From assembly GCA_017404985.1 (NCBI GenBank), contig JAFRBK010000048.1, positions 1 through 64,000 of the forward strand: a DNA stretch of 64,000 nucleotides. Direction: 5' to 3'. A program made the position numbers and the translations under genes. Shown here in pieces: positions 33,891 through 43,262 of the stretch (position 1 is its first letter; each line of letters begins with the position of its first letter). Origin of the DNA: Clostridia bacterium. Its GTDB lineage: Bacteria > Bacillota > Clostridia > Christensenellales > Aristaeellaceae. Under the pieces are notes generated by a model. It did not search any database and had not been told where the DNA came from. It saw nothing but the letters and a program-made list of their open reading frames with translations.

Positions 33891-36482
33891 TTAATCTGCA
33901 GCGGTTGCCGGATCAACCAGTTGAAGCATATCGTCCCGCACATAGCCAGTCTGCCCATCTCGGAGTCGCACCTCATACCAGGCCTCTCCGGACGAATTAG
34001 TCGTCTCGCCGGTCACGTTCATTTCCGTTCCTTTTTTGGCGATCGTCTTGATTCTTCTGCTGGATTTATCAGCTTTTTCCCTGACATTGACATTTGCCCT
34101 GGATGTGATTCCGATCGTCGGGTAACGTGGGATAGGTTCTCCTTTTTCCTGCCCGGAGCTTTCCCCGGATTCCCTTGCCGGTTCCGGTAATGCGGTTGGC
34201 TTCGGCGTCGGTCCCGGCGTTTTGGTCGGGGCCGCAGTTGGTTCAGCCACCGCCGGCTGTTCCTCTGCCCCTGCGTTCAGTGCTTCCCCGCCTGTATAGA
34301 CCCAGATCGCAGGGCATACGCCCACTGTATGATTGTTGGCTCTGCAGAAAGCCCTTGAGCCGTCCAGATTAGCATACGCTGCGTCGCGCAGGCTGCGTCC
34401 CGGAGACCGCAGCCACCAGCAGGCGGTTTCCCTTCCGTCTTTTTGATATTCGCTGTATGTCCATGCCCCGTTGGCGATAGCTTCATCTGTTGCCGCATGG
34501 GTTCCCGTAAATCCCGCGTACCGGAAAAAAGCTTCCTGATAACTCAGTAAAAATACACGATCCTGTGTATTGTTTCCGCCATCGGCATTCCAGTCGCCGC
34601 ATCCCTGGTCCGGGCCGTTTGACACGGCTGTCAGCAGAACCAGTTTCTGTTCTTCGCCACTGAATGCTGACTGCAGGAAACCATCGTTCAGCCATGCCCG
34701 CAGCGAACTGCTTTCCCACGTAACCTCTTCAGAGGTATGATGATACGGCTTCGCGTCCAGTGCATATCGACTGAACAGAAGGCTCTTTTGGTCCTGTACG
34801 TCCAGCACAACCCATTCGATGGCTTCTGTCCCGTTGTCCGGGTCATGGTCCTGCTCATACCGGCCAAAGGTTACCGTATTGCCGATTGTCCTGAATTCTT
34901 TTCCTGGCATCTTCAGCCCGGTCACATCGGAAGTTTCCGCCGTCGGAGCATCAGTCGGCATCTCGGTCGGTTCCGGCGTCGCCGTCGGTACCGTCGGTGC
35001 CTGCGTCGGCGTCGCGGTCGGTTCCGGGGTTCCCGTCGGCGTCGCGGTCGGTTCCGGGGTTCCCGTCGGCGTCTGCGTCGGGGTTGCGGTCGGTTCCGGC
35101 GTCGCTGTCGGCGTCTGCGTCGGGGTTGCGGTCGGTTCCGGGGTCGCTGTCGGTGCCTGCGTTGGAGTTGCGGTTGGTTCCGGGGTTCCCGTCGGTGCCT
35201 GCGTCGGCACTGCATTTTGAGTCGCCGTTGCCGTCGGTTCTGCAGTCTGCCATTCCGGCATCGTCGGGTTCGCCTGGTTTTCTGTCGCCGCCTGCGTTGG
35301 TGCTTCAGTCACTGTTGCCGGAGGATTCCCGTCCGATTTGTTACGCCCGCTCATCAGCAGCACGCCTCCGACAACCAGCGCGACCAGCAGAATCGCGATC
35401 CCGGCCAGCGAGCCCTTCTTTTTGCTTTTCTGCTGCGGTTCCCTCTCTGCTTTTCCGTTTGTCCTCCCTGTCTTCCCTGTTCCCTGTGCCGTGGACCCAA
35501 AATGGAACTGATGCGAGGTGTTGCCCGTCCGTTCCTCCGTTTCCTCCCGGATAACCTTTCGCCCGTCTCCCTGGCAGGCCTCCAGATCCCGTTTGACTTC
35601 CCCGGCATTCAGATACCGGTCTTCCGGGTGATAGGCGCACATTTTCAGGATGATGTCCGAAAGTTTCCGGTCCGCGTACTGTGGCGGTGGAAGCGGTTCC
35701 CCGGACAGCCTTTTCATCATAGCCGCTTCGTTGAGTTGATTCGTGATTTCTCCCTTCAGAGGCAGAAACGGAAGCCGGTTCCCGTTCATCAGCCGGTACA
35801 TCACCAGGCCCAGTGAGTAGATGTCCACCCGGCTGTCTGCCGGCTGGTTCCGATAGATTTCCGGCGCCATGTAGTTGTATGTGCCTTTTCGGGACATGGC
35901 TGTTACTGCGGATTCCATCACTCTTGCGGTGCCGTAATCCCCCAGCTTATAGTCTCCGGTGGCATTGACAAAAATATTCTGAGGCTTAATATCCCGGTGC
36001 ACCAGGTGGTGGCGGTTCAGTATATCGATCGCTGTTGCAATGTCGCATCCAAGGCGAATCACGTCCGAGGTCGTCATCTGTTCCCGGATTCGGACCGTCA
36101 GCGGCGTCAGCAGTTCCATCCGCAGAAACAGGTCATACCCGATCCCGTCCGGTTTCGGAATAATCATATGGTCTTCATAGGATACGATATTCGTATACCC
36201 CTGAAGCATATGCATCGTGTCAATTTCATCCGCCAGGGACTGCAGCATCCGGTTGTAGTACCGAACGGCCGATTCCTCGCTGGTAAAGACATCCTCATCG
36301 ATCAGATGCCGGACTTCGTTTTCATCCTTCGGAATCGAAATATGCTTGACCGCGGCATAGTAAACCTTTCCGCCGATCATGTTCCGGCGAACCCGCCATA
36401 CTGTTCCGTAGGAGCCTTCTCCCAGTTTCCCGTCAGGCTCCCATACGCCCCACAGGGGGCTGAATTGTCTGATGTCACTCAT
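33891..36482 (-). CDS. Receptor Ser/Thr kinase with DUF6273 and SH3 sensor
   Basis: An 863-residue membrane kinase. Residues 1-305 form a Hanks-type kinase: glycine loop 21-26 (GEGSYG), Lys46, HRD with catalytic Asp164, DYG (in place of DFG) with Asp182, and APE 206-208. A basic stretch leads to one membrane span (about 357-377). Outside comes a long Pro/Thr-rich linker built of PTATPTQ-like units, then a DUF6273 domain (VTFGRYEQDHDPDNGTEAIE, CWWLRSPGRSL) and a C-terminal SH3 domain (NVNVREKADKSSRRIKTI). The kinase half is nearly identical to that of the gene at 43263. GGGAGA precedes the ATG. It probably senses a wall or small-molecule signal and phosphorylates cytoplasmic FHA partners. Confidence 0.92.
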   Translation of the reverse strand: MSDIRQFSPLWGVWEPDGKLGEGSYGTVWRVRRNMIGGKVYYAAVKHISIPKDENEVRHLIDEDVFTSEESAVRYYNRMLQSLADEIDTMHMLQGYTNIVSYEDHMIIPKPDGIGYDLFLRMELLTPLTVRIREQMTTSDVIRLGCDIATAIDILNRHHLVHRDIKPQNIFVNATGDYKLGDYGTARVMESAVTAMSRKGTYNYMAPEIYRNQPADSRVDIYSLGLVMYRLMNGNRLPFLPLKGEITNQLNEAAMMKRLSGEPLPPPQYADRKLSDIILKMCAYHPEDRYLNAGEVKRDLEACQGDGRKVIREETEERTGNTSHQFHFGSTAQGTGKTGRTNGKAEREPQQKSKKKGSLAGIAILLVALVVGGVLLMSGRNKSDGNPPATVTEAPTQAATENQANPTMPEWQTAEPTATATQNAVPTQAPTGTPEPTATPTQAPTATPEPTATPTQTPTATPEPTATPTQTPTGTPEPTATPTGTPEPTATPTQAPTVPTATPEPTEMPTDAPTAETSDVTGLKMPGKEFRTIGNTVTFGRYEQDHDPDNGTEAIEWVVLDVQDQKSLLFSRYALDAKPYHHTSEEVTWESSSLRAWLNDGFLQSAFSGEEQKLVLLTAVSNGPDQGCGDWNADGGNNTQDRVFLLSYQEAFFRYAGFTGTHAATDEAIANGAWTYSEYQKDGRETACWWLRSPGRSLRDAAYANLDGSRAFCRANNHTVGVCPAIWVYTGGEALNAGAEEQPAVAEPTAAPTKTPGPTPKPTALPEPARESGESSGQEKGEPIPRYPTIGITSRANVNVREKADKSSRRIKTIAKKGTEMNVTGETTNSSGEAWYEVRLRDGQTGYVRDDMLQLVDPATAAD
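34930..35312. repeat. Low-complexity Pro/Thr codon repeats in a kinase linker
   Basis: Imperfect tandem units encoding TATPTQ(A/T)P and TPEP extend through the spacer between the membrane span and DUF6273. Prone to length change by slippage. Confidence 0.85.
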
Positions 36483-36559
36483 ATATTCTCCCGACCGTTC
36501 TCCCGACTGATTATTTCTGCCGCCCGGCCCATATTCTATGCCCCTTCGCTTCCACCGAT

Positions 36560-38947
36560 CTACTGTACTGCAGACATCGGAATCCAGCTGCGAAGGGTGT
36601 GGCCGTCCGTATACTCACATTCAACCAGCAGATAGCCGTTTTCAGAACGGATAACCCCGACCTTTTCTCCTCTCTGAAAGGTCTTCTTGCTGAATGGTGC
36701 ATACTGGTTTCCGGGCCCGTATCGGGGAGTTGTTTTCTGCGTAATGCTTACATAGGTAAGTGCCTCGTCATTGCTCAGGTCCGGAAGCTTGGACAGCTGC
36801 GTACTGCTAATATCCAGTCGTTTCGCGCCGGTCCACACCCGTCGGTAGCTTCCGTTATAGGAGAACTCGATCCATATCCAGAGAACCCCGCCGTTATCAT
36901 AGCCCATGGCCAGTGCCGAAACAGTCTCACCATTGATCTTATATGTACCGCATCCTGTAAAAGTGGTCGAAGGTCCGCTGCGGGTTGCCAAATCGTCAAT
37001 CAGGCGCACAGAAAACCCGGTGAAGGATCTCTCATTGGACAAAATGATCTGCTGCAAATCATCCGGATCGTTAGCCATATTCCCGCTGTCTTCGATATCT
37101 TTCTCCTCATCCCACACATTTTCAATCAGGTCAACCATATCATTCCGGATATATCCGGTTTTGCCATCCTGCAGGCGGACCTGATACCACAGTTCGCCGG
37201 AAACGTTTACCGTTTCCCCGATGATGGTAACCTCCGTCCCCTTCTTCGTGATAGTTTTCACTTTTCGGCTGGATTTATCGGCTTCCTCACGGACATTGAC
37301 ATTCTGCCGGTTGGTTGTTCCCGAAAGAGGATACCGGCTGGATGGCGCTTCAGTTGGAGCTGCCGTCGGCACCGGAGTTGGTGTTGCCGTGGGCACCGGG
37401 GTTGGTGTCGCCGTGGGCACAGGAGTCGGTGTTGGTGATGGTGTAGCCATGGGCGTCTGGGTCGGCGTCATCGTCGGCGTTGCCGTCGGTGAAGGCGTTG
37501 GCGTCATTGTCGGTGTCGGCATTGGTGTGGACGTTGCCGTTGGCGTCGGTGAAGGCATTGGCGTCATTGTCGGTGTCGGCGTTGGTGAAGCCGTTGTCGT
37601 TGCCGTCGGCGTCGGTGACAGCATCGGTGATGGAGCTTCTGTCTGTTCAGGCGTTCCTATTGGTTCCTGGGGAAGTTTCTCCGAAGTTATTGCTGTTGCT
37701 GCAGTTTCTTCCGCCGACTCCGGAATACCGGTTGGTGCCTCTGTCTGTGTCGCTGCGGATTCCTCTGTCGGTGAAACTGTCGGCACAGCCGGACCCTTTT
37801 TCTGGCCGCCTCCAAATAGGAAAACAGCCCCGGCAGTCAGCGTAACGAGCAGCACCGCAATCACAATAAATAACCTTTTTTTATTCCCTGACTTCGTCTG
37901 TTGGGCAGAATCTGCACGAAGGGATCCGTTTTTCACCGATCCGGTTCCCTTGGCCGAGGATCCGAAATGGAATTGGTGGGAAGCGCTTCCGGAGGGATAG
38001 TCGCTCGGTTCCTGAATCGTTTTCTCGCTGTCGCCTTCGTAGGTTTCCAGGTCTCTTTTCAGTTCCTGCGCTGTACTGTACCGGTCCTCCGCACGGTAGG
38101 CGCACATTTTCAGAATGATGGCAGCCAGTTCTCCGTCCGCGTACCTGGGCGGTGGAAGCGTTTCACCGGAAAGCCGTTTTACCATCGCCGCTTCATTCAT
38201 TTCACTGGTCACATCACCCTGCAGCGGCAGAAAAGGCAGCCGGTTTCCATTCATCAGGCGGTACAGCACCAGGCCAAGGGAATAGATATCCACCCGGCTG
38301 TCCGCGGGTTGGTTCCTGTAGATTTCCGGTGCCATATAGTTATAGGTACCCTTGCGTGACATCGCGGTCGCTGCTGATTCCATCGCCCTGGCCGTCCCAT
38401 AGTCCCCCAGCTTGTAATCGCCGAGATCGTTGACAAAAATGTTCTGCGGCTTGATATCCCGGTGTACCAGATGAAACCGGTTCAGCACGTCAATGGCAGA
38501 GGCAATGTCCTTCCCCAGATGCACCACATCCGCAGTCGTCATCGGTGAGCGCAAGCGAACCGTCAGCGGGGTCAGCAGTTCCATGCGAAGGAACAGGTCG
38601 TATCCGATTCCGCCGGGCTTGGGAACGATCATATGGTCCTCGTAGGATACGATATTCGTAAACCCTTGGAGGGTATGCATCGTGTCAATCTCATCGCTCA
38701 GTGACTGAAGCATGTGCTGATAATATCGAACGGCGGACTGCTCGTCGGTAAAGATACCTTCATCAAACAGATGCTGTATTTCGCTTTTGGCTTTCGGAAT
38801 CGAGATATGCTTCACAGCGGCATAGTAAACCTTGCCGCCGATCGTATTTCGCCGGACCTTCCACACCGCGCCGAAGGAACCTTCTCCCAGCTTGCTGTCA
38901 ATCTCCCATTCACCCCATAAAGGGCTGAACTGTCTGATATCGCTCAT
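36560..38947 (-). CDS. Receptor Ser/Thr kinase with triple SH3-like sensor
   Basis: A 795-residue membrane kinase with the same cytoplasmic plan as its neighbours: [15 protein letters not shown] start, GEGSFG loop, Lys46, HRD Asp164, DYG Asp182. The membrane span is near 355-377 (LFIVIAVLLVTLTAGAVFLF). A Pro/Thr-rich linker follows, then an SH3 domain (NVNVREEADKSSRKVKTITK) and two more SH3-like modules (LIDDLATRSGPSTTFTGCGT to RRVWTGAKRLDIS; TTPRYGPGNQYAPFS to LRSWIPMSAVQ). The last two modules are the same as the free secreted protein at 15569. AGGAG precedes the ATG. It lies between the PP2C gene and another kinase. Confidence 0.92.
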   Translation of the reverse strand: MSDIRQFSPLWGEWEIDSKLGEGSFGAVWKVRRNTIGGKVYYAAVKHISIPKAKSEIQHLFDEGIFTDEQSAVRYYQHMLQSLSDEIDTMHTLQGFTNIVSYEDHMIVPKPGGIGYDLFLRMELLTPLTVRLRSPMTTADVVHLGKDIASAIDVLNRFHLVHRDIKPQNIFVNDLGDYKLGDYGTARAMESAATAMSRKGTYNYMAPEIYRNQPADSRVDIYSLGLVLYRLMNGNRLPFLPLQGDVTSEMNEAAMVKRLSGETLPPPRYADGELAAIILKMCAYRAEDRYSTAQELKRDLETYEGDSEKTIQEPSDYPSGSASHQFHFGSSAKGTGSVKNGSLRADSAQQTKSGNKKRLFIVIAVLLVTLTAGAVFLFGGGQKKGPAVPTVSPTEESAATQTEAPTGIPESAEETAATAITSEKLPQEPIGTPEQTEAPSPMLSPTPTATTTASPTPTPTMTPMPSPTPTATSTPMPTPTMTPTPSPTATPTMTPTQTPMATPSPTPTPVPTATPTPVPTATPTPVPTAAPTEAPSSRYPLSGTTNRQNVNVREEADKSSRKVKTITKKGTEVTIIGETVNVSGELWYQVRLQDGKTGYIRNDMVDLIENVWDEEKDIEDSGNMANDPDDLQQIILSNERSFTGFSVRLIDDLATRSGPSTTFTGCGTYKINGETVSALAMGYDNGGVLWIWIEFSYNGSYRRVWTGAKRLDISSTQLSKLPDLSNDEALTYVSITQKTTPRYGPGNQYAPFSKKTFQRGEKVGVIRSENGYLLVECEYTDGHTLRSWIPMSAVQ
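37345..37785. repeat. Low-complexity Pro/Thr codon repeats in a kinase linker
   Basis: Units encoding TPTPTMTP and TPVPTA repeat through the wall-spanning linker of the triple-SH3 kinase. Confidence 0.85.
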
Positions 38948-39078
38948 TAATAACTCCTGAAAACGATTTCATCATGTGCGTAATACCTGTTCCAGCGAAA
39001 TCCCGGAAACCATCCAACCTAACAAGCACGCTGTGCAATGCTTTTTCTCCATCCGGAGCATCAAATTGATCCGGTGCA

Positions 39079-39864
39079 TTATCCGTTCGCTTGTATTTCC
39101 AGCACAATCAGTGTCATATTGTCCCTGGCGCCGGCGGCAAAAACCGCCTCCCGGATCCGGTCCGCACATTCACCGATACTTTTCGTCTCTTTCAGAATTG
39201 CTTCCAGTTCCCGATCCTTCAGCATGTCCGTCACCCCGTCGCTGCAAAGCAGATAGCGGTCTCCGGTGGAATACGGAATCTTTTCACTGACCGTCGCGTC
39301 GCAGACATATTCTGAATCCATCCCCAGGTACCGGGTAATCGTATGCCGCTGCGGATGTGTCTCCGCTTCCTCCTCAGTGAGGATTCCAGCCGAAACCATC
39401 ATCTCCACTTTGGAATGGTCTCTGGAAAGGCGGCTGAGTTTTCCCTCATGCAGCCGATAAATGCGGGAATCGCCGACATGGGCTGTCTGAAGGGCATCTT
39501 CTGTGCAGTACAGCATCACCAGCGTTGTTCCGCCGTCTGCTTTTCGCTGAACCGCGTCGCTCGCCTGATGGACCCAGCTCTGGATCGTTGTCGCAAATTC
39601 ACGTCCCTGAAGGTGGTGCTGAAGCTCACGTATGCCGCTGACTGCTGTATAGCTGGCCACTTCTCCGTTGCTTTGCCCTCCCATCCCATCGCAGACAGCC
39701 CAGAGGCTGCCGGGGGCATCGGTTGTCTTCTGCAGGCGTTCTGTGTGGTCCATCTCCGCCAGTGGCGCATGCTTGCCGTCGAAGTAGTATGCATCCTCAT
39801 TGTTTTTCCGAATGCTGCCCTTGTCATAAATCATCGCTGCGTCAATTTTCCATTTGTTTCCCAT
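39079..39864 (-). CDS. PP2C-family Ser/Thr protein phosphatase
   Basis: A 261-residue cytoplasmic metal-dependent phosphatase (PPM/PP2C). Family motifs: SIRKNNEDAYYFDG (Asp24 for metal), WAVCDGMGGQSNGEVAS (Asp59), LCSDGVTDML and GARDNMTLIVLE. There is no membrane span, so it is the soluble counterpart of PrpC/Stp. AAGGAGG is 8 bases before the ATG. It lies among five kinase genes (three upstream, two downstream) and is the only phosphatase seen, so it would reset all of them and their FHA substrates. Confidence 0.95.
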   Translation of the reverse strand: MGNKWKIDAAMIYDKGSIRKNNEDAYYFDGKHAPLAEMDHTERLQKTTDAPGSLWAVCDGMGGQSNGEVASYTAVSGIRELQHHLQGREFATTIQSWVHQASDAVQRKADGGTTLVMLYCTEDALQTAHVGDSRIYRLHEGKLSRLSRDHSKVEMMVSAGILTEEEAETHPQRHTITRYLGMDSEYVCDATVSEKIPYSTGDRYLLCSDGVTDMLKDRELEAILKETKSIGECADRIREAVFAAGARDNMTLIVLEIQANG

Positions 39865-39914
39865 CGTCAGCGCCTCCTTTTTGTACTCGGTTTAGTCTGT
39901 TGCATGAATGCTGT

Positions 39915-42900
39915 TTACTGCCAGTCACTTTCACTGCTGATGGTCTTTCCATCCGATTTATAACTGATATACCTATGCTGCCGTTTCCCATCTTTCGTAC
40001 GCCAGAAGGATTCCCAGCTCTTGGTCCCGTCCGCCCGGTAGTCGCAATGATACGTTTCATTTCCGTCAGCATCATACTCGTAAACCGTATATGTCTTCAG
40101 CTGCCTGCTCCCGTCATACCTTTCTGAACGAACCTTGTTTCCATTTGCGTCATAGAAATACAGCTCATATGATTCGAGATTTCTGTTTCCGTCATAGCGC
40201 TCAAATCTGGTTCGGTTCCCATTCGCGTCATATGTGTATTCCTCAACTGATTTCAGCTGATTATTCTCGTCATATTTTACCGTTCTGATTCTGTTTCCGT
40301 TTGCATCATAAGTATATTCCTCATAGGATTCAATCTGGTTGATGGACTTCAGCCTGCTCTCACGAATTCTTCTCTCTTCACTGTCGTATTCATAAATATA
40401 ACCGTAATCAAAACTGCCATTTTCTTTAAAATAGTGTATAATCTCTTTCTTTTTTTTACCAGCATCATTATACTCGTAAGCCCTGCGGAACTCCATCCTG
40501 CTGTTTGCGCCATATTTTATTTCCATGGTTCTGTTTCCCGCGTTGTCGTACTCGTATGTATAGCTGTATTCCAGTACTCCTTCTGCATTATAACTACGCA
40601 TCAGAATGCATTTGCCATTTTTGTCGTTTTTATAAGAAGTATAGCTTCCATCCGCGTTGTAGTAAATATTCAGTATGCATTGTCCGTTTTGATCGTATTC
40701 CCGATGAGACCTGCTGCCGTCATGATTAGTGGTTTCTTCTGTCATATTTCCTGCATCATCAGTGGAATAAGCAGTCACGCTTTCGAAAGACCATTCGCCT
40801 GTTTGGGCATTGAGAGAATATCTTTCTATTTTGATTCTTCTCTCTTCCGTATTGTATATTGTGTAGTCTCGATATCCATTCGTGTAGTCACACCAGTCTA
40901 CTTCATATCGATCTTCGTAGTATACATTGTTCTGGCTGTAGCGTGTTCCGTCATATACGTATTCTGACGACAGCATGTCTCCGTATATCGGATCATAGGT
41001 TGTATGGTCGGTGATATTTCCTTGTGCATCTGTTCTGGTAGATTCAATACGGACATCTTTTTCCCAGACAGCTTTATAAACTTCCGTCTTCTGTCTTCCT
41101 GCATCCAGTTTGATATTCCCCAGTACATGGTTTTGCTCATCATAGCGGTAATCTGTGGTATAGGAGTTGACCGTACCGTCTACGTTGTATTTTGTAATAT
41201 TGATTATTCGATCTTGTTCATCGTATTCATATACCGAAATGGAATCCTTTGTTCCGTCTTCCGTGTGATAAGTAGTGCTCTTTATTCTGCGATTTTTATT
41301 GTCATATTCATCTTCCCAGTAATATTCATTTGGTGACCCGTCCGCATATGTATAGCTGCTGCGAAGATTGTTCCCGCGCTCGTCATACGTATAGGAATAA
41401 GTGTATATACTGTATTTCCCGGTTTCGTTCGGATAATGGAATTCCTCGTGAAGAACATTCCCCTTGTCATCCCAATCCAGTGAGAAACTGTAATGAGTCT
41501 CCTTGCCATAACGGTTATACCAGGATGTCCGCAGTAGCCGGTGGTCGTTATCATAAGTATAGTCAATCTTAATCTGCCCGTTTGAATAATACACATCCGG
41601 CTTCTCTGTAGGCGTGGGTATAGGTGTAGGTGTCGGAGTCGGTGTAGGCGTGGGTGTCGGTGTTGGAGTCGGAGTCAGAGTCGGTGTCAGTGTGGGTGTC
41701 GGTGAATGCGTGGGTGTCGGAGTCGGACTGGCTGTCGTGGTCTCCGTTGGCGTTTCTGTAGGCGTTTCGATTGGAATCTCGGTAACCGATTCTTTCTCCT
41801 CTTTGTCGGTTTCCGTTGTTTTCTGTTGTTCTGTTACGGTCGAAGCAGTTCCTCCGGAAGAATTACTCTGTCCTCTGACCAGCAATAAAACGCCGCCCAC
41901 AATCAGGGCCAACAGAAGCACTGCCGTAACAATCAGCCCCGTCTTTTTCTTCTTTGGCGTTTCCGCCTGGACCTTTCCGTTGTTGGAAATGCTCCGGTTT
42001 GCCTCACTGTGGCCGGAAGTAGCATGATTGGAAGCACTTCGATCAGAAGCACTCCGCGACGTACCATATTTTTCCGGCTCTGCAGCAGTCATTTCATCCG
42101 CAGCTCCAGCCACGCGGTTGACCGACGCTCCGCTGTGCCGTGCAGACCAATTGGATTCCTCCCATGATTTCTGCGATCCATGGGATGAAGGACCGAACCG
42201 GAAACTATGGGAAGCTGGTGATGATGCATCTCCCTGATCCTGCTGAAGTGATGTATCCCCGCCTGTATAATTCTCCAGGTCCCGTTTCATTTCCAAAGCA
42301 CTGCTGTACCGGTCATCCGGATAGTACGCACAGGCTTTCAGAATGATCCCGGCCAGTTCAGAATCCGCATACCGCGGCGCCGGCAGCGGTTCCCCGGACA
42401 TCCTCTTCATCATCGCGCTTTCGCTTTGCTCCGCCGTGATGCTCCCGCTCTCCGGCAGGAAAGGCAGCCGGTTCCCGTTCGCCAGCCGGTACATCACCAG
42501 GCCCAGCGAATAGATATCCACCCGGCTGTCTGCCGGCTGGTTCCGGTAAATCTCCGGGGCCATATAATTATATGTTCCCTTGCGGGACATCGCGGTTACG
42601 GCGGATTCCATGGCCCGGGCCGTTCCGTAATCTCCAAGCTTGTAATCCCCGGTGCTGTTCACAAAGATGTTCTGCGGTTTGATATCCCGATGCACCAGAT
42701 GGTGCCGGTTCAGAACGTCGATGGCAGTCGCGATGTCCTTTCCCAGCTTCACTACATCCGCAACCGTCATCTTTTCCCGCATCCGAACCGTCAGCGGCGT
42801 CAGCAGTTCCATCCGCAGAAAAAGGTCATATCCGATATCGTTTTCCTTCGGAACCACCTTATGGTCCTCATAAGAGACGATGTTCGTATACCCCTGCAGC

Positions 42901-43175
42901 GTATGCATCGTATCAATCTCGTCCAGCAGGGACTTCAGCATATGTCGGTAGTATTCGACAGCCGTTTCCCTGTCCGTAAATATGCCTTCATCCATCAGAT
43001 GCTGGAATTCTCCCTCATCCTTCGGAATGGAGATATGCTTGACAGCCGCGTAGTATACCCGCCCGTCAATCAGCTCGCGACGGATCTTCCATACCGAGCC
43101 GAAGGAGCCTTCCCCCAGTTTGCTCTCGATTTCCCATTCACCCCACAACGGGCTGAACTGCCTGATATCGCTCAT
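39915..43175 (-). CDS. Receptor Ser/Thr kinase with YD-repeat ectodomain
   Basis: A 1086-residue membrane kinase. The cytoplasmic half has GEGSFG, Lys46, HRD Asp164, DYG Asp182 and the usual APE segment. A longer Ser-rich juxtamembrane region precedes the span ([20 protein letters not shown]). The linker is a nearly pure Thr-Pro run. The outside part, about 560 residues, consists of some 15-20 YD-type repeats, such as [45 protein letters not shown] and [17 protein letters not shown] repeats normally build the shell of RHS/teneurin proteins, but no RHS core motif or toxin tip is present. It is therefore a kinase that uses a YD-repeat rod or shell as sensor. Confidence 0.9.
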   Translation of the reverse strand: MSDIRQFSPLWGEWEIESKLGEGSFGSVWKIRRELIDGRVYYAAVKHISIPKDEGEFQHLMDEGIFTDRETAVEYYRHMLKSLLDEIDTMHTLQGYTNIVSYEDHKVVPKENDIGYDLFLRMELLTPLTVRMREKMTVADVVKLGKDIATAIDVLNRHHLVHRDIKPQNIFVNSTGDYKLGDYGTARAMESAVTAMSRKGTYNYMAPEIYRNQPADSRVDIYSLGLVMYRLANGNRLPFLPESGSITAEQSESAMMKRMSGEPLPAPRYADSELAGIILKACAYYPDDRYSSALEMKRDLENYTGGDTSLQQDQGDASSPASHSFRFGPSSHGSQKSWEESNWSARHSGASVNRVAGAADEMTAAEPEKYGTSRSASDRSASNHATSGHSEANRSISNNGKVQAETPKKKKTGLIVTAVLLLALIVGGVLLLVRGQSNSSGGTASTVTEQQKTTETDKEEKESVTEIPIETPTETPTETTTASPTPTPTHSPTPTLTPTLTPTPTPTPTPTPTPTPTPIPTPTEKPDVYYSNGQIKIDYTYDNDHRLLRTSWYNRYGKETHYSFSLDWDDKGNVLHEEFHYPNETGKYSIYTYSYTYDERGNNLRSSYTYADGSPNEYYWEDEYDNKNRRIKSTTYHTEDGTKDSISVYEYDEQDRIINITKYNVDGTVNSYTTDYRYDEQNHVLGNIKLDAGRQKTEVYKAVWEKDVRIESTRTDAQGNITDHTTYDPIYGDMLSSEYVYDGTRYSQNNVYYEDRYEVDWCDYTNGYRDYTIYNTEERRIKIERYSLNAQTGEWSFESVTAYSTDDAGNMTEETTNHDGSRSHREYDQNGQCILNIYYNADGSYTSYKNDKNGKCILMRSYNAEGVLEYSYTYEYDNAGNRTMEIKYGANSRMEFRRAYEYNDAGKKKKEIIHYFKENGSFDYGYIYEYDSEERRIRESRLKSINQIESYEEYTYDANGNRIRTVKYDENNQLKSVEEYTYDANGNRTRFERYDGNRNLESYELYFYDANGNKVRSERYDGSRQLKTYTVYEYDADGNETYHCDYRADGTKSWESFWRTKDGKRQHRYISYKSDGKTISSESDWQ
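41597..41790. repeat. Near-pure Thr-Pro codon repeat
   Basis: Plus strand shows GTCGGT/GTAGGC-type hexamers encoding (TP)n on the minus strand in the YD-repeat kinase. Likely length-variable. Confidence 0.9.
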
Positions 43176-43262
43176 TGAGTCCTTCTTTCCGTCTGTTCTC
43201 CTCCCGAAAGCGGAGAAAGCCTGTTCCTTTTTTATAGCCGTAATGTCTTCGTTTCTCAGGGC

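Noticed and set aside
41310-41340. Fourth ECF-type promoter
   Set aside because: CAGTAATAT occurs here, but the partner GGTTACA box is missing and it lies within a kinase coding region.
39915-41600. RHS-type polymorphic toxin
   Set aside because: YD repeats are present, but there is no RHS core signature, self-cleavage motif or toxin domain, and the N-terminus is a kinase.
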